DNA of 64,000 nucleotides from Streptacidiphilus jiangxiensis. GTDB taxonomy: Bacteria > Actinomycetota > Actinomycetes > Streptomycetales > Streptomycetaceae. The translations under genes were made by a program, and so were the position numbers. Under the pieces are notes generated by a model. It made no database searches and was not told the DNA's origin. It saw only the letters and a program-made list of their open reading frames with translations. The stretch is taken from assembly GCF_900109465.1 (NCBI RefSeq), contig NZ_FOAZ01000024.1, positions 62,001-126,000 on the forward strand. Reading direction: 5' to 3'. Numbering within the stretch: position 1 is the stretch's first letter; each line of letters starts with the position of its first letter. Below are positions 9,134 to 16,581 of this stretch, one piece after another.

Positions 9134-9168
9134 CTGACTGGACATCAACTCCGGCTACTGTGTGCGAC
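9134..9168 (+). promoter_or_regulatory. Putative promoter giving a leaderless rfbA transcript
   Basis: CTGACT at 9134-9139 and TACTGT at 9156-9161 are separated by 16 bases, an acceptable sigma-70-like pair for Streptomyces. Transcription would begin at or within a few bases of the rfbA ATG at 9169, and no Shine-Dalgarno sequence precedes that ATG. A leaderless mRNA is therefore inferred. Confidence 0.35.
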
Positions 9169-10041
9169 ATGCGCGGCATCCTTCTCGCGGGCGGCACCGG
9201 TAGCAGGTTGTGGCCGCTGACCCGGTCCGTGTCCAAGCAGCTCATGCCCGTCTACGACAAGCCGATGATCTACTACCCGCTCGCCACCCTGTTGATGGCC
9301 GGCGTCCAGGAGATCCTGGTGCTGACCGCACCCGACGACCAGGAGCAGTTCCGCCGACTGCTCGGGGACGGCTCGCAGTGGGGCGTCCGGCTCGAGTACC
9401 TGGTGCAGCAGCGCCCCGAGGGCATCGCCCAGGCGTTCGTCCTGGGGGCGGACTTCATCGGGGACGAGACCGTGGCGCTCATCCTCGGGGACAACATCTT
9501 CCACGGCAGCGGGCTCGGCACCCGACTGGCGGAGAACAAGGGCCTGGACGGCGGCCACATCTTCGCCTACCCGGTCGCCGACCCCTCCGCGTTCGGCGTC
9601 GTCGAGTTCGACGAGACGGGCACCGCCCTGTCGATCGAGGAGAAGCCCGCCCGCCCCAGGTCCCGCTACGCGGTGCCCGGGCTCTACTTCTACGACAACG
9701 ACGTGGTCGACCTGGCCAGGCGCCTGCGGCCCAGCGCCCGAGGCGAGTTGGAGATAACCGACATCAACCGGGCCTACCTCGCCGAGCGGCGGCTGCGGGT
9801 GAGCCGCCTGGACCGCGGCACCGTCTGGCTCGACACCGGCACCTTCGACTCACTGGTCCAGGCGTCCGAGTACGTGCGCGTCATCGAGCAGCGCCAGGGC
9901 CTCAAGGTCGGCTGTGTCGAGGAGATCGCCTGGCGCATGGGCTACATCGACGACGCGCGCCTCGAGGAGCTCGCCCGACCGCTGGAACGCAGCGGCTACG
10001 GCGCCTATCTGCTGGACCTGCTGACCACCGGAGGCTCGTGA
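9169..10041 (+). CDS. rfbA: Glucose-1-phosphate thymidylyltransferase
   Basis: 290-aa RmlA that couples dTTP and glucose-1-phosphate to give dTDP-glucose. The N-terminal signature [13 protein letters not shown] is at about residues 6-18, followed by [18 protein letters not shown] and the EEKP substrate motif are also present. The ATG was preferred over an in-frame GTG three codons upstream because the protein fold begins directly at MRGILLAGG and neither codon has a ribosome binding site. The stop overlaps the rfbC start (TGATG). Confidence 0.95.
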   Translation: MRGILLAGGTGSRLWPLTRSVSKQLMPVYDKPMIYYPLATLLMAGVQEILVLTAPDDQEQFRRLLGDGSQWGVRLEYLVQQRPEGIAQAFVLGADFIGDETVALILGDNIFHGSGLGTRLAENKGLDGGHIFAYPVADPSAFGVVEFDETGTALSIEEKPARPRSRYAVPGLYFYDNDVVDLARRLRPSARGELEITDINRAYLAERRLRVSRLDRGTVWLDTGTFDSLVQASEYVRVIEQRQGLKVGCVEEIAWRMGYIDDARLEELARPLERSGYGAYLLDLLTTGGS

Positions 10042-10649
10042 TGAAGATCCGCCCGCTCGGCATCGAGGGCGCCTGGGAGATCACGCCGCAGCAGCACGCC
10101 GACCCGCGCGGCTCGTTCCTGGAGTGGTACCGGCCCGACCGCCTGGCCGAGGCCGGCCTCACCCCGTTCACCCCCGCCCAGGCCAACCTGTCCGTCTCGG
10201 CCGCCGAGGTGGTGCGCGGGGTGCACTTCGCCGACGTGCCGCCGGGGCAGGCCAAGTACGTCACCTGCGTCACCGGCGCCGCCTGGGACGTGGTGGTGGA
10301 CCTGCGGGTCGGCTCGCCGACCTTCGGTCGGTGGGAGGCCGTCCTGCTGGACACCGTCGACCGCCGTGCGGTGCACATGGCGGAGGGGCTCGGCCATGCC
10401 TTCTGCTCCCTCACCGACGACACCTCGGTGGTCTACCTCTGCTCGGAGACCTACGCGCCGCAGCGGGAGCACACGGTGCACCCGCTCGACCCGGACCTGG
10501 CCATCACCTGGCCGGTCCGCACGCCGCTCCTGTCGGACCGGGACGCCGCGGCGCCGAGCCTCGCCGAGATGCTGGCGGCGGGCCGCCTGCCCCGCTACGT
10601 CGGCGTTCAGGAGAAGGTGTTGCAGGAGGACGGATCGCCGCTGCGGTAG
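10041..10649 (+). CDS. rfbC: dTDP-4-dehydrorhamnose 3,5-epimerase
   Basis: 202-aa RmlC cupin that epimerises C3 and C5 of dTDP-4-keto-6-deoxyglucose. The catalytic histidine is His62 in RGVHF, with Lys72 in GQAKYV and a tyrosine near residue 138 in ETYAP. The protein is slightly longer than the typical 180-200 residues because of a C-terminal tail. It is translationally coupled to rfbA. Its last 43 bases overlap the 3' end of the convergent zinc peptidase gene, an unusual but small convergent overlap. Confidence 0.93.
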   Translation: MKIRPLGIEGAWEITPQQHADPRGSFLEWYRPDRLAEAGLTPFTPAQANLSVSAAEVVRGVHFADVPPGQAKYVTCVTGAAWDVVVDLRVGSPTFGRWEAVLLDTVDRRAVHMAEGLGHAFCSLTDDTSVVYLCSETYAPQREHTVHPLDPDLAITWPVRTPLLSDRDAAAPSLAEMLAAGRLPRYVGVQEKVLQEDGSPLR

Positions 10650-11506
10650 CCCGTGGTGAACCACTGCTGTCGCTGCGCCGCCGATCCGTGCGTCCAGCTC
10701 TCCGGGGTGACCCGCCCCTGGTAGCGCTGCTGGATCCGGTCGTCGCCCACGGACGCCGCCGCGTCCAGACCGTCCGAGATGTCCCCCGCGGTCAGCGAGG
10801 TGATGAGCGGACGGCCGGTGGACGCGGACGGCGTGGTGGTCGCATGGTGGGCCCACACCCCCGCGTAGCAGTCCGCCTGGAGTTCCAGGCGGACGGATCC
10901 GCTGTTCGCGCCCTGGCCACCGCCCTTGGCCATCTGTCCGGTGAGGTTCTGCACGTGGTGTCCGTACTCGTGGGCCAGCACGTACGCCTCGGCGAACGGA
11001 CCACCCTTCGCGCCGAACTTGGTGCGCAGCTCCTGGTAGAAGCCGAGGTCGAGGTAGACCTGCGCGTCGCCCGGGCAGTAGAACGGCCCGACGGCCGAAC
11101 TCGCGGCGCCGCAGCGGGTGTTCACGGACCCGCTGAAGAACACCGTCGGGGCGGTGGTGTACCGGCGGCCGTGCGAGGCGAAGTACTGCTGCCAGTAGGA
11201 CTGCACGCTGTTGACGACGGCCACGGCCCGGCAGTCGTCGCGCGCGTTGGCGTCCCGGCCGGTGCGGCAGGTGGCCGCGAGCTGCCCGGCGCTCTGCACC
11301 TGCCCGGTTCCCGCGGCGGGAGTCCCACCCGCGCCGCCGGAGAGGCCGAGCAGGGCGGGGTCGACACCGAACAGCACCGCGACGAGCGCGACGAGCAGGC
11401 CGACCACCCCGCCGCCGACCGTCTTCCCACCTCCGGGCAGACCGCCCCAACCGCGCCGGTCCTGCACCTCGGAGGTGTCCAGACCGGCGTCGTCATCGAA
11501 CTGCAT
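10607..11506 (-). CDS. Membrane-anchored neutral zinc metallopeptidase (YpfJ-like)
   Basis: 299-aa protein of the putative neutral zinc metallopeptidase family. One transmembrane helix at about residues 31-50 follows a short Gly-rich N-terminus, so the catalytic domain should face outside. The zinc-binding HEYGH motif is at residues 179-183 and a downstream glutamate in [11 protein letters not shown] near residue 208 is the likely third ligand. Two cysteine pairs suggest disulphides, consistent with export. Physiological substrates of this family are not established. The 3' end overlaps rfbC. Confidence 0.87.
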   Translation of the reverse strand: MQFDDDAGLDTSEVQDRRGWGGLPGGGKTVGGGVVGLLVALVAVLFGVDPALLGLSGGAGGTPAAGTGQVQSAGQLAATCRTGRDANARDDCRAVAVVNSVQSYWQQYFASHGRRYTTAPTVFFSGSVNTRCGAASSAVGPFYCPGDAQVYLDLGFYQELRTKFGAKGGPFAEAYVLAHEYGHHVQNLTGQMAKGGGQGANSGSVRLELQADCYAGVWAHHATTTPSASTGRPLITSLTAGDISDGLDAAASVGDDRIQQRYQGRVTPESWTHGSAAQRQQWFTTGYRSGDPSSCNTFS

Positions 11507-11620
11507 GCGCCCCACGCTGCCATGCGCGCGCGGACGCGGGCCGGTGCGACACCCACGAATAATCACTGGCGGCTCCGAAGACCCGCTCCCTAACCTCGTG
11601 CCAGCGGGACGGAGACGCCC

Positions 11621-11708
11621 GCGCCGAGCGTCGAGTGCTGGGACACAACGGGCCCTCCCCGGCTCTGGCCGGATGGCTCGCGGGGTTCGATTCCCTGGCG
11701 GCGCACCA
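11621..11708 (+). other. tRNA-like element with T-arm and encoded ACCA
   Basis: The 3' portion is an excellent tRNA end: T-stem CGGGG (11681-11685), loop TTCGATT (11686-11692), CCCTG (11693-11697), acceptor strand GCGGCGC (11698-11704) and ACCA (11705-11708). A matching 5' acceptor GCGCCGA at 11621-11627 pairs at six of seven positions, and the 84-nt span fits a class II tRNA. The interior does not make a canonical tRNA: the D-stem is only 3 bp, the best anticodon-like hairpin (CGGG/CCCG at 11649-11661) has a 5-base loop and no U33. It is either a decayed tRNA or a tRNA mimic. It ends 29 bases before the start of the downstream protein gene. Confidence 0.5.
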
Positions 11709-11737
11709 CAGAGGACCGATTCCACGGGGGACCACGC

Positions 11738-12481
11738 ATGCCCACGAAGCTGAACCAGATCATCGCCGTCGAGAAGGGCGTGAAGGCCAAGGCCTTCGCC
11801 GACCTCACCCAGGCGCACCAGGACGTGCAGAAGGCGGCGCTGCTGACCGGCATCGCCCGGACCTACCAGCCGCGTGACGAGGAGGGCGAGATGTTCCCGC
11901 CCGAGTCGACGCGGGTGCAGGTGCACGCAGAGGAGGTGCTGCGGGCCACCGCGGCCTCGCTGACACGGCTCTTCGACGTCACCGCGACGAAGGACTGGGC
12001 GAACTGCCAGGCCCGGGCCGACGTGAAGGTCGACGGCCGGACCGTGGTCGCGGACGTGCCGGTGAGCTACCTGCTCTTTCTGGAGAAGCAGTTGGTGGAC
12101 GTGCACACCTTCGTCAAGAAGCTGCCGGTGCTGGACGCGGCCGAGGCCTGGAGCCGCGACGAGTCGACGGACAGCTGGCGGACCGAGCCGGTCAAGACCA
12201 ACCGCACCAAGAAGGTCTACCGCAACCACGTCAAGGCCGAGGCCACGGAGAAGCACCCGGCGCAGGTCGAGGTCTACACCGAGGATGTGACGATCGGCCA
12301 CTGGACGACGGTCAAGTTCTCCGGTGCGCTGCCGGCGCGGCGCGTCAACGAGCTGCTGGAGCGGGTGGAGAAGCTGCAGCAGGCGGTCAAGTTCGCACGT
12401 GAGGAGGCGAACGGCACCGAGGTGAGCGACCAGCGGATCGGGGACGCCGTCTTCGGCTTCCTCTTCTCCCGGAACACGTAG
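11738..12481 (+). CDS. Uncharacterised 247-aa protein (DUF7873-like) flanked by tRNA-like RNAs
   Basis: 247-aa soluble protein without signal peptide or membrane segment. It resembles a conserved actinobacterial hypothetical family that I believe is catalogued as DUF7873, but no function is known to me. Visible features are a long helical N-terminal half, a basic central segment around [15 protein letters not shown] (about residues 157-171), a beta-rich [13 protein letters not shown] stretch and a C-terminal amphipathic helix. The ATG has GGGGGA 8 bases upstream. It is preceded by a tRNA-like element and followed by two tRNA-mimic RNAs on the same strand, which suggests an RNA-linked role; this is inference from position only. 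Confidence 0.8.
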   Translation: MPTKLNQIIAVEKGVKAKAFADLTQAHQDVQKAALLTGIARTYQPRDEEGEMFPPESTRVQVHAEEVLRATAASLTRLFDVTATKDWANCQARADVKVDGRTVVADVPVSYLLFLEKQLVDVHTFVKKLPVLDAAEAWSRDESTDSWRTEPVKTNRTKKVYRNHVKAEATEKHPAQVEVYTEDVTIGHWTTVKFSGALPARRVNELLERVEKLQQAVKFAREEANGTEVSDQRIGDAVFGFLFSRNT

Positions 12482-12495
12482 GACATACACAGACT

Positions 12496-12517
12496 CCCCG
12501 CCCCTGTGTGGGCGGGG
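12496..12517 (+). terminator. Hairpin after the 247-aa gene
   Basis: CCCCGCCC at 12496-12503 pairs perfectly with GGGCGGGG at 12510-12517 around a 6-base loop. It follows the stop codon of the upstream gene by 14 bases and precedes the first structured RNA. There is no T-run, as is usual for GC-rich actinobacteria, so it may terminate, attenuate or mark a processing site. Confidence 0.55.
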
Positions 12518-12524
12518 TGCGCCA

Positions 12525-12659
12525 GGAGCGCAAGCTGAAGCTGAAGCTTGTCGTGACGAACGCGGTACCGGTGGAGGTTCGAGTCCTCCCCTCGGCACTT
12601 CGGGCCGAGGTAGCCCAACATGGTAGAGGCAGCCGCGATCAATCTCAGACTCTCGCTCC
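12525..12659 (+). ncRNA. tRNA-mimic RNA A, T-half before D-half (Y-RNA/YrlA-like or permuted tRNA)
   Basis: A tRNA fold written in permuted order. T-arm: GGAGG (12573-12577), TTCGAGT, CCTCC (12585-12589). Acceptor 3' strand CCTCGGC (12590-12596) pairs 7/7 with GCCGAGG (12604-12610), and the two are joined through A plus a cUUCGg tetraloop (12598-12603). Then TA and a D-arm GCC/GGC with a GG-containing loop (12613-12630). The anticodon-stem equivalent is GCCGC (12632-12636) with GCGGT (12562-12566). An outer helix GGAGCG (12525-12530) with CGCTCC (12654-12659) closes the RNA, and a CAAGCT/AGCTTG hairpin sits at 12531-12550. There is no U33-type anticodon loop. YrlA RNAs are known to have a closed acceptor stem, T- and D-arms and an open Ro-binding stem, so that family fits best. 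Confidence 0.68.
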
Positions 12660-12679
12660 AGACTCAGCATTCGCCACCC

Positions 12680-12819
12680 GGCGTCGGATCGACCGAGTGC
12701 GGGCAGTACTCGCCGGATGCAGGTTCGACTCCTGTTCTCCGCTCCAGCGTGCGGAGGTAGTTCAAAGGGAGAACACGGCGAATTGAGAATGACCCGCGGC
12801 TCTTAAACGTGCCGACGCC
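12680..12819 (+). ncRNA. tRNA-mimic RNA B, T-half before D-half (Y-RNA/YrlA-like or permuted tRNA)
   Basis: A second RNA of the same permuted design. T-arm: GCAGG (12719-12723), TTCGACT, CCTGT (12731-12735). Acceptor strands TCTCCGC (12736-12742) and GCGGAGG (12751-12757) pair at all seven positions (one G-U), joined by the 8-base loop TCCAGCGT, which begins with a U73-CCA-like sequence. After TA comes a 4-bp D-arm GTTC/GAAC (12760-12774) with a GGG loop, then A and CGGCG (12776-12780), which pairs perfectly with CGCCG (12711-12715). An outer 8-bp helix GGCGTCGG (12680-12687) with CCGACGCC (12812-12819) and an inner GCGGG/CCCGC helix (12699-12703, 12793-12797) close it. It is 20 bases from RNA A and is followed by a strong terminator. 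Confidence 0.7.
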
Positions 12820-12837
12820 ACCCAACGGTGGCACAAC

Positions 12838-12870
12838 GAGACCCGGGAGCCGGATATGCTCCCGGGTCTC
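12838..12870. terminator. Strong bidirectional terminator
   Basis: A perfect 13-bp stem, GAGACCCGGGAGC (12838-12850) and its complement (12858-12870), encloses a 7-base loop. It lies between the structured RNAs (plus strand) and the stop of the methyltransferase (minus strand, 12900) and should terminate both. Confidence 0.85.
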
Positions 12871-12899
12871 ACTGACGTCTGCGTCGGCTCAGCTCAAGC

Positions 12900-13694
12900 T
12901 CAGACCCGGGCCCAGGCCTGGACGAGCGTGAACGTCGTGCCGCGCCGGTCCGGCGCGGAGAGCTCGGCCTCGGCGTCGACGAGCAGGGCGTCGAGCTCGT
13001 CGGCACCGGCGAGTGCCGTCAGGCGGGGCCGCAGCGAGGCGGCCATCGCGAGCGGCGCGCGAAGGAAGGGATGGCCCGGAGGGAGATCGACGGACTCGGT
13101 GCGGACGCGGGGGGTGAGCCCGCGGGCGTGGAGGAGCTCCGGGAGGCTGCGGCCGGCGTTCATGTCGCCGCCGGCCGCGCGGAACGCGTCGGCGAGCAGC
13201 GCGAGGAGGCGCTGCGTGGCGGGGACCGGGCCGTCGAAGCTCCAGCTGCTGCAGTCCGGCTCCTCCAGGACCAGGACGCCACCGGGCGCCAGCAGCGAGA
13301 GGTGGCTGCTGAGTTGCTCCTCCGCCCGGCCCAAGGGAGCGATCATCAACCGGGCGTGGACCAGGTCGAAGCCGCGCCGCTGCAGAGCGGAGGCGAACAG
13401 GTCGTCGACCAGCAGCCGCACGTTGAGCAGCTTGTCGCGCTCGGCGACGGTCGCCGCGCACCCCAGCAGGTCGGCGTCGACATCGGTGCCGAGCACGGAG
13501 CCGGTGTCGCCGGCCCAGGCGCTGAGCAGGCGGAGCCAGCCGAGCGCACCGCAGCCGACGTCGAGCGCGCGGCGGCCGTGGCCGTCGGCGCCGAGCTGTT
13601 CCAGCAGGCGCCGACCGGTGGGTTCCCAGACCTCGGACTGGAGCAGCAGACGTTCCAGCTCGCTTCCCTGACCCGCCAACAGGTAATCGCTCAT
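12900..13694 (-). CDS. SAM-dependent class I methyltransferase
   Basis: 264-aa Rossmann-fold methyltransferase. The SAM-binding motif I ALDVGCGALG is at about residues 43-52, motif II acidic GTDVDADLLG near residue 69, and the post-I region DLVHARLM near residue 109. C-terminal residues continue the fold without an extra domain. The family resembles small-molecule methyltransferases of the UbiE/type 11 group; the acceptor is unknown. It is monocistronic, ending against the strong terminator shared with the tRNA-mimic RNAs. Confidence 0.85.
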   Translation of the reverse strand: MSDYLLAGQGSELERLLLQSEVWEPTGRRLLEQLGADGHGRRALDVGCGALGWLRLLSAWAGDTGSVLGTDVDADLLGCAATVAERDKLLNVRLLVDDLFASALQRRGFDLVHARLMIAPLGRAEEQLSSHLSLLAPGGVLVLEEPDCSSWSFDGPVPATQRLLALLADAFRAAGGDMNAGRSLPELLHARGLTPRVRTESVDLPPGHPFLRAPLAMAASLRPRLTALAGADELDALLVDAEAELSAPDRRGTTFTLVQAWARV

Positions 13695-13774
13695 TGCGTC
13701 CCATCCCGAAACCTCGGTACCGGCGCTCCCACCGTAGCAATCCACCCGCGCCGCCGGGGGTCGACTTGACGGAC

Positions 13775-14761
13775 TCAGCGACAGGCTGCGGCCAGGCGGG
13801 TGAGGCCGAGGATCGCGTCCACCGTCGGGGTCGGCACCTCGACGAGGCGGCCGATCTCGCGGACCGCGCCGACAAGCGCGTTCAGCTCCAACTCTCGGCC
13901 GGCCTCCATGTCCTGGAGCATCGAGGTGCGGAAGGCGCCGAGCTTGCGGGTGACCACGGTGCGGTCGGCGGGGGTCTCGGCGATGGGGCAACCGATGCGC
14001 GCGCCGATCTCGGCGGCCTCGCGCATCGCCGCGTGGCAGAAGGCGAGGACGAGTTCGTCGTCGAGGATACGGTCGGCGGTGGCGTGGGTGAGGGCGGAGA
14101 CCGGGTTGGTGGTCATGTTGCCCCAGAGCTTGTACCAGATGTCCGCGTGGATCGCCGTCGACGCGGTGGCCTCCAGGCCGGCGCCGCGCATCAGCTCGAC
14201 CAGGGCGGCCAGTCGGGGCGTCCCGGTGCGGTCGGGTTCACCGAGGATGAGGCCGGTCCCGGCGACGTGGCGGACCAGCCCGGGCTCCGGGGTCGCGCAG
14301 CTCATGTGGACGACGCTGCCGACGACGTGTCGGACGGGGATCGCCTCCGCGATCCGGCCGCCGGGGTCCACGGCGTCGAGGGAACGGCCCTCGCAGGGAC
14401 CGCCGAAGCCGTCGAAGAACCACCACGGCACGCCGTTGAGCGCGGGCAGCACGATCGTCGCGGGTCCGAGCAGCGGAGTGACGGCGGGCAGCACCGCGGG
14501 CAGTGCCTGCGCCTTCACCCCCAGCAGCACGAGGTCCTGCTCGCCGAGCGCCTTGACGGCGGCGGGATCGGCGGAGTCGGCGAGCGCGGCGAGCGGTGCG
14601 GTGAGCAGGGTGCCGTCCGCCTCCCGCACCCGCCAGCCGTGGGCGTCGAGCGCGGTGTACGTCGCGCCCCGCACGACCGCGCCGACCGTCGCGCCGGCGG
14701 CTGCGAGCCGCGCGCCGATGAACCCGCCGATGGCACCTGCGCCTATGACCGTGATCCGCAT
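13775..14761 (-). CDS. 2-dehydropantoate 2-reductase family protein (PanE/ApbA)
   Basis: 328-aa NADPH-dependent reductase of the ketopantoate reductase family. The GAGAIGGF nucleotide motif is at residues 7-14; a lysine in LWGNMTTNP (KLWGN) is the usual catalytic residue and the C-terminal helical domain is complete. True PanE reduces ketopantoate to pantoate for CoA synthesis, but actinobacteria carry several paralogues of uncertain substrate and no pantothenate genes are nearby, so no symbol is assigned. The gene is divergent from a small secreted protein 64 bases away. Confidence 0.85.
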   Translation of the reverse strand: MRITVIGAGAIGGFIGARLAAAGATVGAVVRGATYTALDAHGWRVREADGTLLTAPLAALADSADPAAVKALGEQDLVLLGVKAQALPAVLPAVTPLLGPATIVLPALNGVPWWFFDGFGGPCEGRSLDAVDPGGRIAEAIPVRHVVGSVVHMSCATPEPGLVRHVAGTGLILGEPDRTGTPRLAALVELMRGAGLEATASTAIHADIWYKLWGNMTTNPVSALTHATADRILDDELVLAFCHAAMREAAEIGARIGCPIAETPADRTVVTRKLGAFRTSMLQDMEAGRELELNALVGAVREIGRLVEVPTPTVDAILGLTRLAAACR

Positions 14762-14825
14762 GAGGCTGAACCTACCCCCTTCCGCGCGCGTACTCCCTCG
14801 AGAGAGATGTGAGGAGGTGAGCAGG

Positions 14826-15113
14826 ATGCGGCGCATCATCGCGGCAGGGTCGCTGGCGGTGCTGTTGAGTCTGGCCGGCACCGCGCCGGCCTGGGCGGGC
14901 GCGGGCAATCCGAGTGGAACCGGTCCACCGAGCCAGTCCTGCCAGACCATCGAGGGGAACGGCGGCACCACGCCGGGCCACGCGTCGGGCTCCCCGGGCT
15001 CGCCGTTCAACGAGCCGGGCATCAACACCCCGCTCGGCGGTACCGGTGGACAGCACTACAGCAACAACTCGCAGTACGACGTGGCGTGCTTCCACAACTC
15101 GGCCCGCGGCTGA
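14826..15113 (+). CDS. Small secreted protein of unknown function
   Basis: 95-aa protein. A signal peptide is clear: MRRIIAAGSLAVLLSLAGT followed by an APAWA cleavage site at about residue 25. The mature part of about 70 residues is rich in Gly, Ser, Pro and Asn, with two cysteines (one near residue 39, one in VACFHN near the C-terminus) that could form one disulphide. The ATG follows GAGGAGGTGAGCAGG. No domain is recognised. It resembles the many small exported proteins of streptomycetes. Confidence 0.75.
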   Translation: MRRIIAAGSLAVLLSLAGTAPAWAGAGNPSGTGPPSQSCQTIEGNGGTTPGHASGSPGSPFNEPGINTPLGGTGGQHYSNNSQYDVACFHNSARG

Positions 15114-15133
15114 CCCGCCCGTGCGGGCGCGCC

Positions 15134-16000
15134 TCAGCCGCGCACGTGCTGGAGCCAGGCCGGGCGGCCCGCCAGGGTTCGGGCCCGCTTGGCCGCGTCG
15201 GCGGCGGCGAGTTCCTCCGCCGTGGCGAAGCAGCGCGGGATCCACTCCGCGGAGCGGGCGACTCGCGCCGACAGGTGTCTGACGTAGGCGGCGCGCAGGT
15301 CGTCCGGGGTCGGGTGGCCCTCCTCGGGCACGAGCCACTCCTCGGGGACCTCGGCGACGACCTCGCGCAGCAGTCCGTCGGTCACCAGCGGCGCGAGGAC
15401 GCCGTCGGCGGCGGCCACGTCGGGGGCGTAGCCGCCCAGGGCGTGAGCGGAGAGGTCGTAGGCCTTGGCCACGGCCTCGTCCGCGCCCTCCCAGCGGTGG
15501 TGGAAGATGAGCGCGGCGCCGTGGTCGATCAGCCAGAGGCGGCGATGCCAGACCATCAGGTTGGGGTTGCGGACGGTCCGGTCGACGTTGCCGACGAGCG
15601 CGTCGAACCAGACGACGCGGCCGGCCTCCTCGGGGCTGATGTCGACGCCGTCCTGGCCGGGGCGGAAGTCGGTGGCGCCGGGGAGGTAGTCCATACCGAG
15701 GTTCAGGCCGGCACTGGCCCGGTGCAGGTCCTGGACCTCCTGGTCGGGCTCGTGCGCGGCGACGGCGGGGTCGAACCGGATCAGCACCAGCTCGGGGACG
15801 CGCAGGCCGAGCCGACGCGCGAGCTCGCCGACGAGCACCTCGGCGACCAGCGCCTTGCGGCCCTGCGCGGCGGCGTGGAACTTCACGACGTAGGTGCCGT
15901 AGTCGTCGGTCTCGACGACCGCGGGCAGCGAGCCGCCGGTCCGCAGCGGCTCGACGTAGTCGAGCGCGGTCACCTCGGCGAGTTCGCCGTGCCCGGTCAT
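15134..16000 (-). CDS. HipA-like kinase family protein
   Basis: 288-aa protein resembling the actinobacterial HipA-like kinase family, distant relatives of the HipA serine/threonine kinases and phosphatidylinositol 3/4-kinases. Supporting segments are YVVKFHAAAQG with the likely ATP-binding lysine near residue 43, FDALVGNVDRTVRNPN with the HRD-like catalytic Asp/Asn (about residues 140-155), and WLIDHGAALIF with the metal-binding Asp (DHG). The ATG at 16000 was chosen because GAGAGGA precedes it. No HipB-type antitoxin is adjacent; the closest gene upstream is a MarR regulator 76 bases away. Activity is inferred from family only. Confidence 0.7.
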   Translation of the reverse strand: MTGHGELAEVTALDYVEPLRTGGSLPAVVETDDYGTYVVKFHAAAQGRKALVAEVLVGELARRLGLRVPELVLIRFDPAVAAHEPDQEVQDLHRASAGLNLGMDYLPGATDFRPGQDGVDISPEEAGRVVWFDALVGNVDRTVRNPNLMVWHRRLWLIDHGAALIFHHRWEGADEAVAKAYDLSAHALGGYAPDVAAADGVLAPLVTDGLLREVVAEVPEEWLVPEEGHPTPDDLRAAYVRHLSARVARSAEWIPRCFATAEELAAADAAKRARTLAGRPAWLQHVRG

Positions 16001-16076
16001 GTCCGTCCTCTCACCCCGTCCGCAGCTCCAGGGCCCGCCGTCGAAGGCGGAGGTCCCCACCAGCAGATCCACCCAG

Positions 16077-16553
16077 TCAAGCATCCTCGGCCACCGGATC
16101 GCCCGTCGGACGGCCGCGGCCGCCGAGCGCGGTCAGCAGCCGGCCCAGCGTCGCCACCTCGGCGTCGGTGCAGCTGGCCGCGAACCAGTCGGCGGCGACC
16201 TCCTCCGCGCTGAGCGTCATCTCCCCCAGCCGCTCGCGGCCGGTCGCGGTGAGCGCGGCGTAGGCGATGCGCGCGTCGCGGGCGTCCTTCTCCCGCTCGA
16301 CCAGGCCGATCCGTTCCAGCGGGCCGAGACCGCGGGTGACCCCGGAGGCGGTCAGGCCGACGGCCCGTGCCAGGTCGACGCGGCGCATCCGGGCGCCGGG
16401 CGCGGCCCCGAGGTGCAGCAGCACCTGGAAGTCGGCGTAGCTGATGCCGTGCCGGTGGGCGAGCACCGAGTCCAGCCGCTTGGCCAGCACCGCCTGGGCG
16501 CGGGCGAGGCGCAGGGCCGTGTCGAGTGCGTCGTGGGAACTGCTGCCGGTCAT
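16077..16553 (-). CDS. MarR family transcriptional regulator
   Basis: 158-aa winged-helix regulator. The MarR fold is evident: a first dimerisation helix (residues 8-30), the recognition region RVDLARAVGLTASGVTRGLGPLERIGLV (about residues 57-84), the wing with DARDARIAYAALTATG, and a long C-terminal helix. MarR proteins typically repress adjacent genes and respond to small phenolic ligands. The likely target is its own promoter or the HipA-like kinase gene downstream. A TACTTGAGCACTCAAG near-palindrome lies just upstream at about 16570-16585 and could be its operator. Confidence 0.85.
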   Translation of the reverse strand: MTGSSSHDALDTALRLARAQAVLAKRLDSVLAHRHGISYADFQVLLHLGAAPGARMRRVDLARAVGLTASGVTRGLGPLERIGLVEREKDARDARIAYAALTATGRERLGEMTLSAEEVAADWFAASCTDAEVATLGRLLTALGGRGRPTGDPVAEDA

Positions 16554-16581
16554 GTCGGCAGCCTAGCAGATACTTGAGCAC

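Noticed and set aside
12525..12743. Reading RNA A's D-half with RNA B's T-half as one ordinary tRNA with an intron
   Set aside because: The anticodon-stem strands of A and B do not pair with each other, one acceptor position mismatches, and the segment between is too short for a group I intron; pairing within each permuted unit is far better.
15134..16553. HipBA toxin-antitoxin module
   Set aside because: The kinase-like gene is of the actinobacterial HipA-like type and the adjacent regulator is MarR, not a HipB-type XRE antitoxin; spacing of 76 bases is also atypical.
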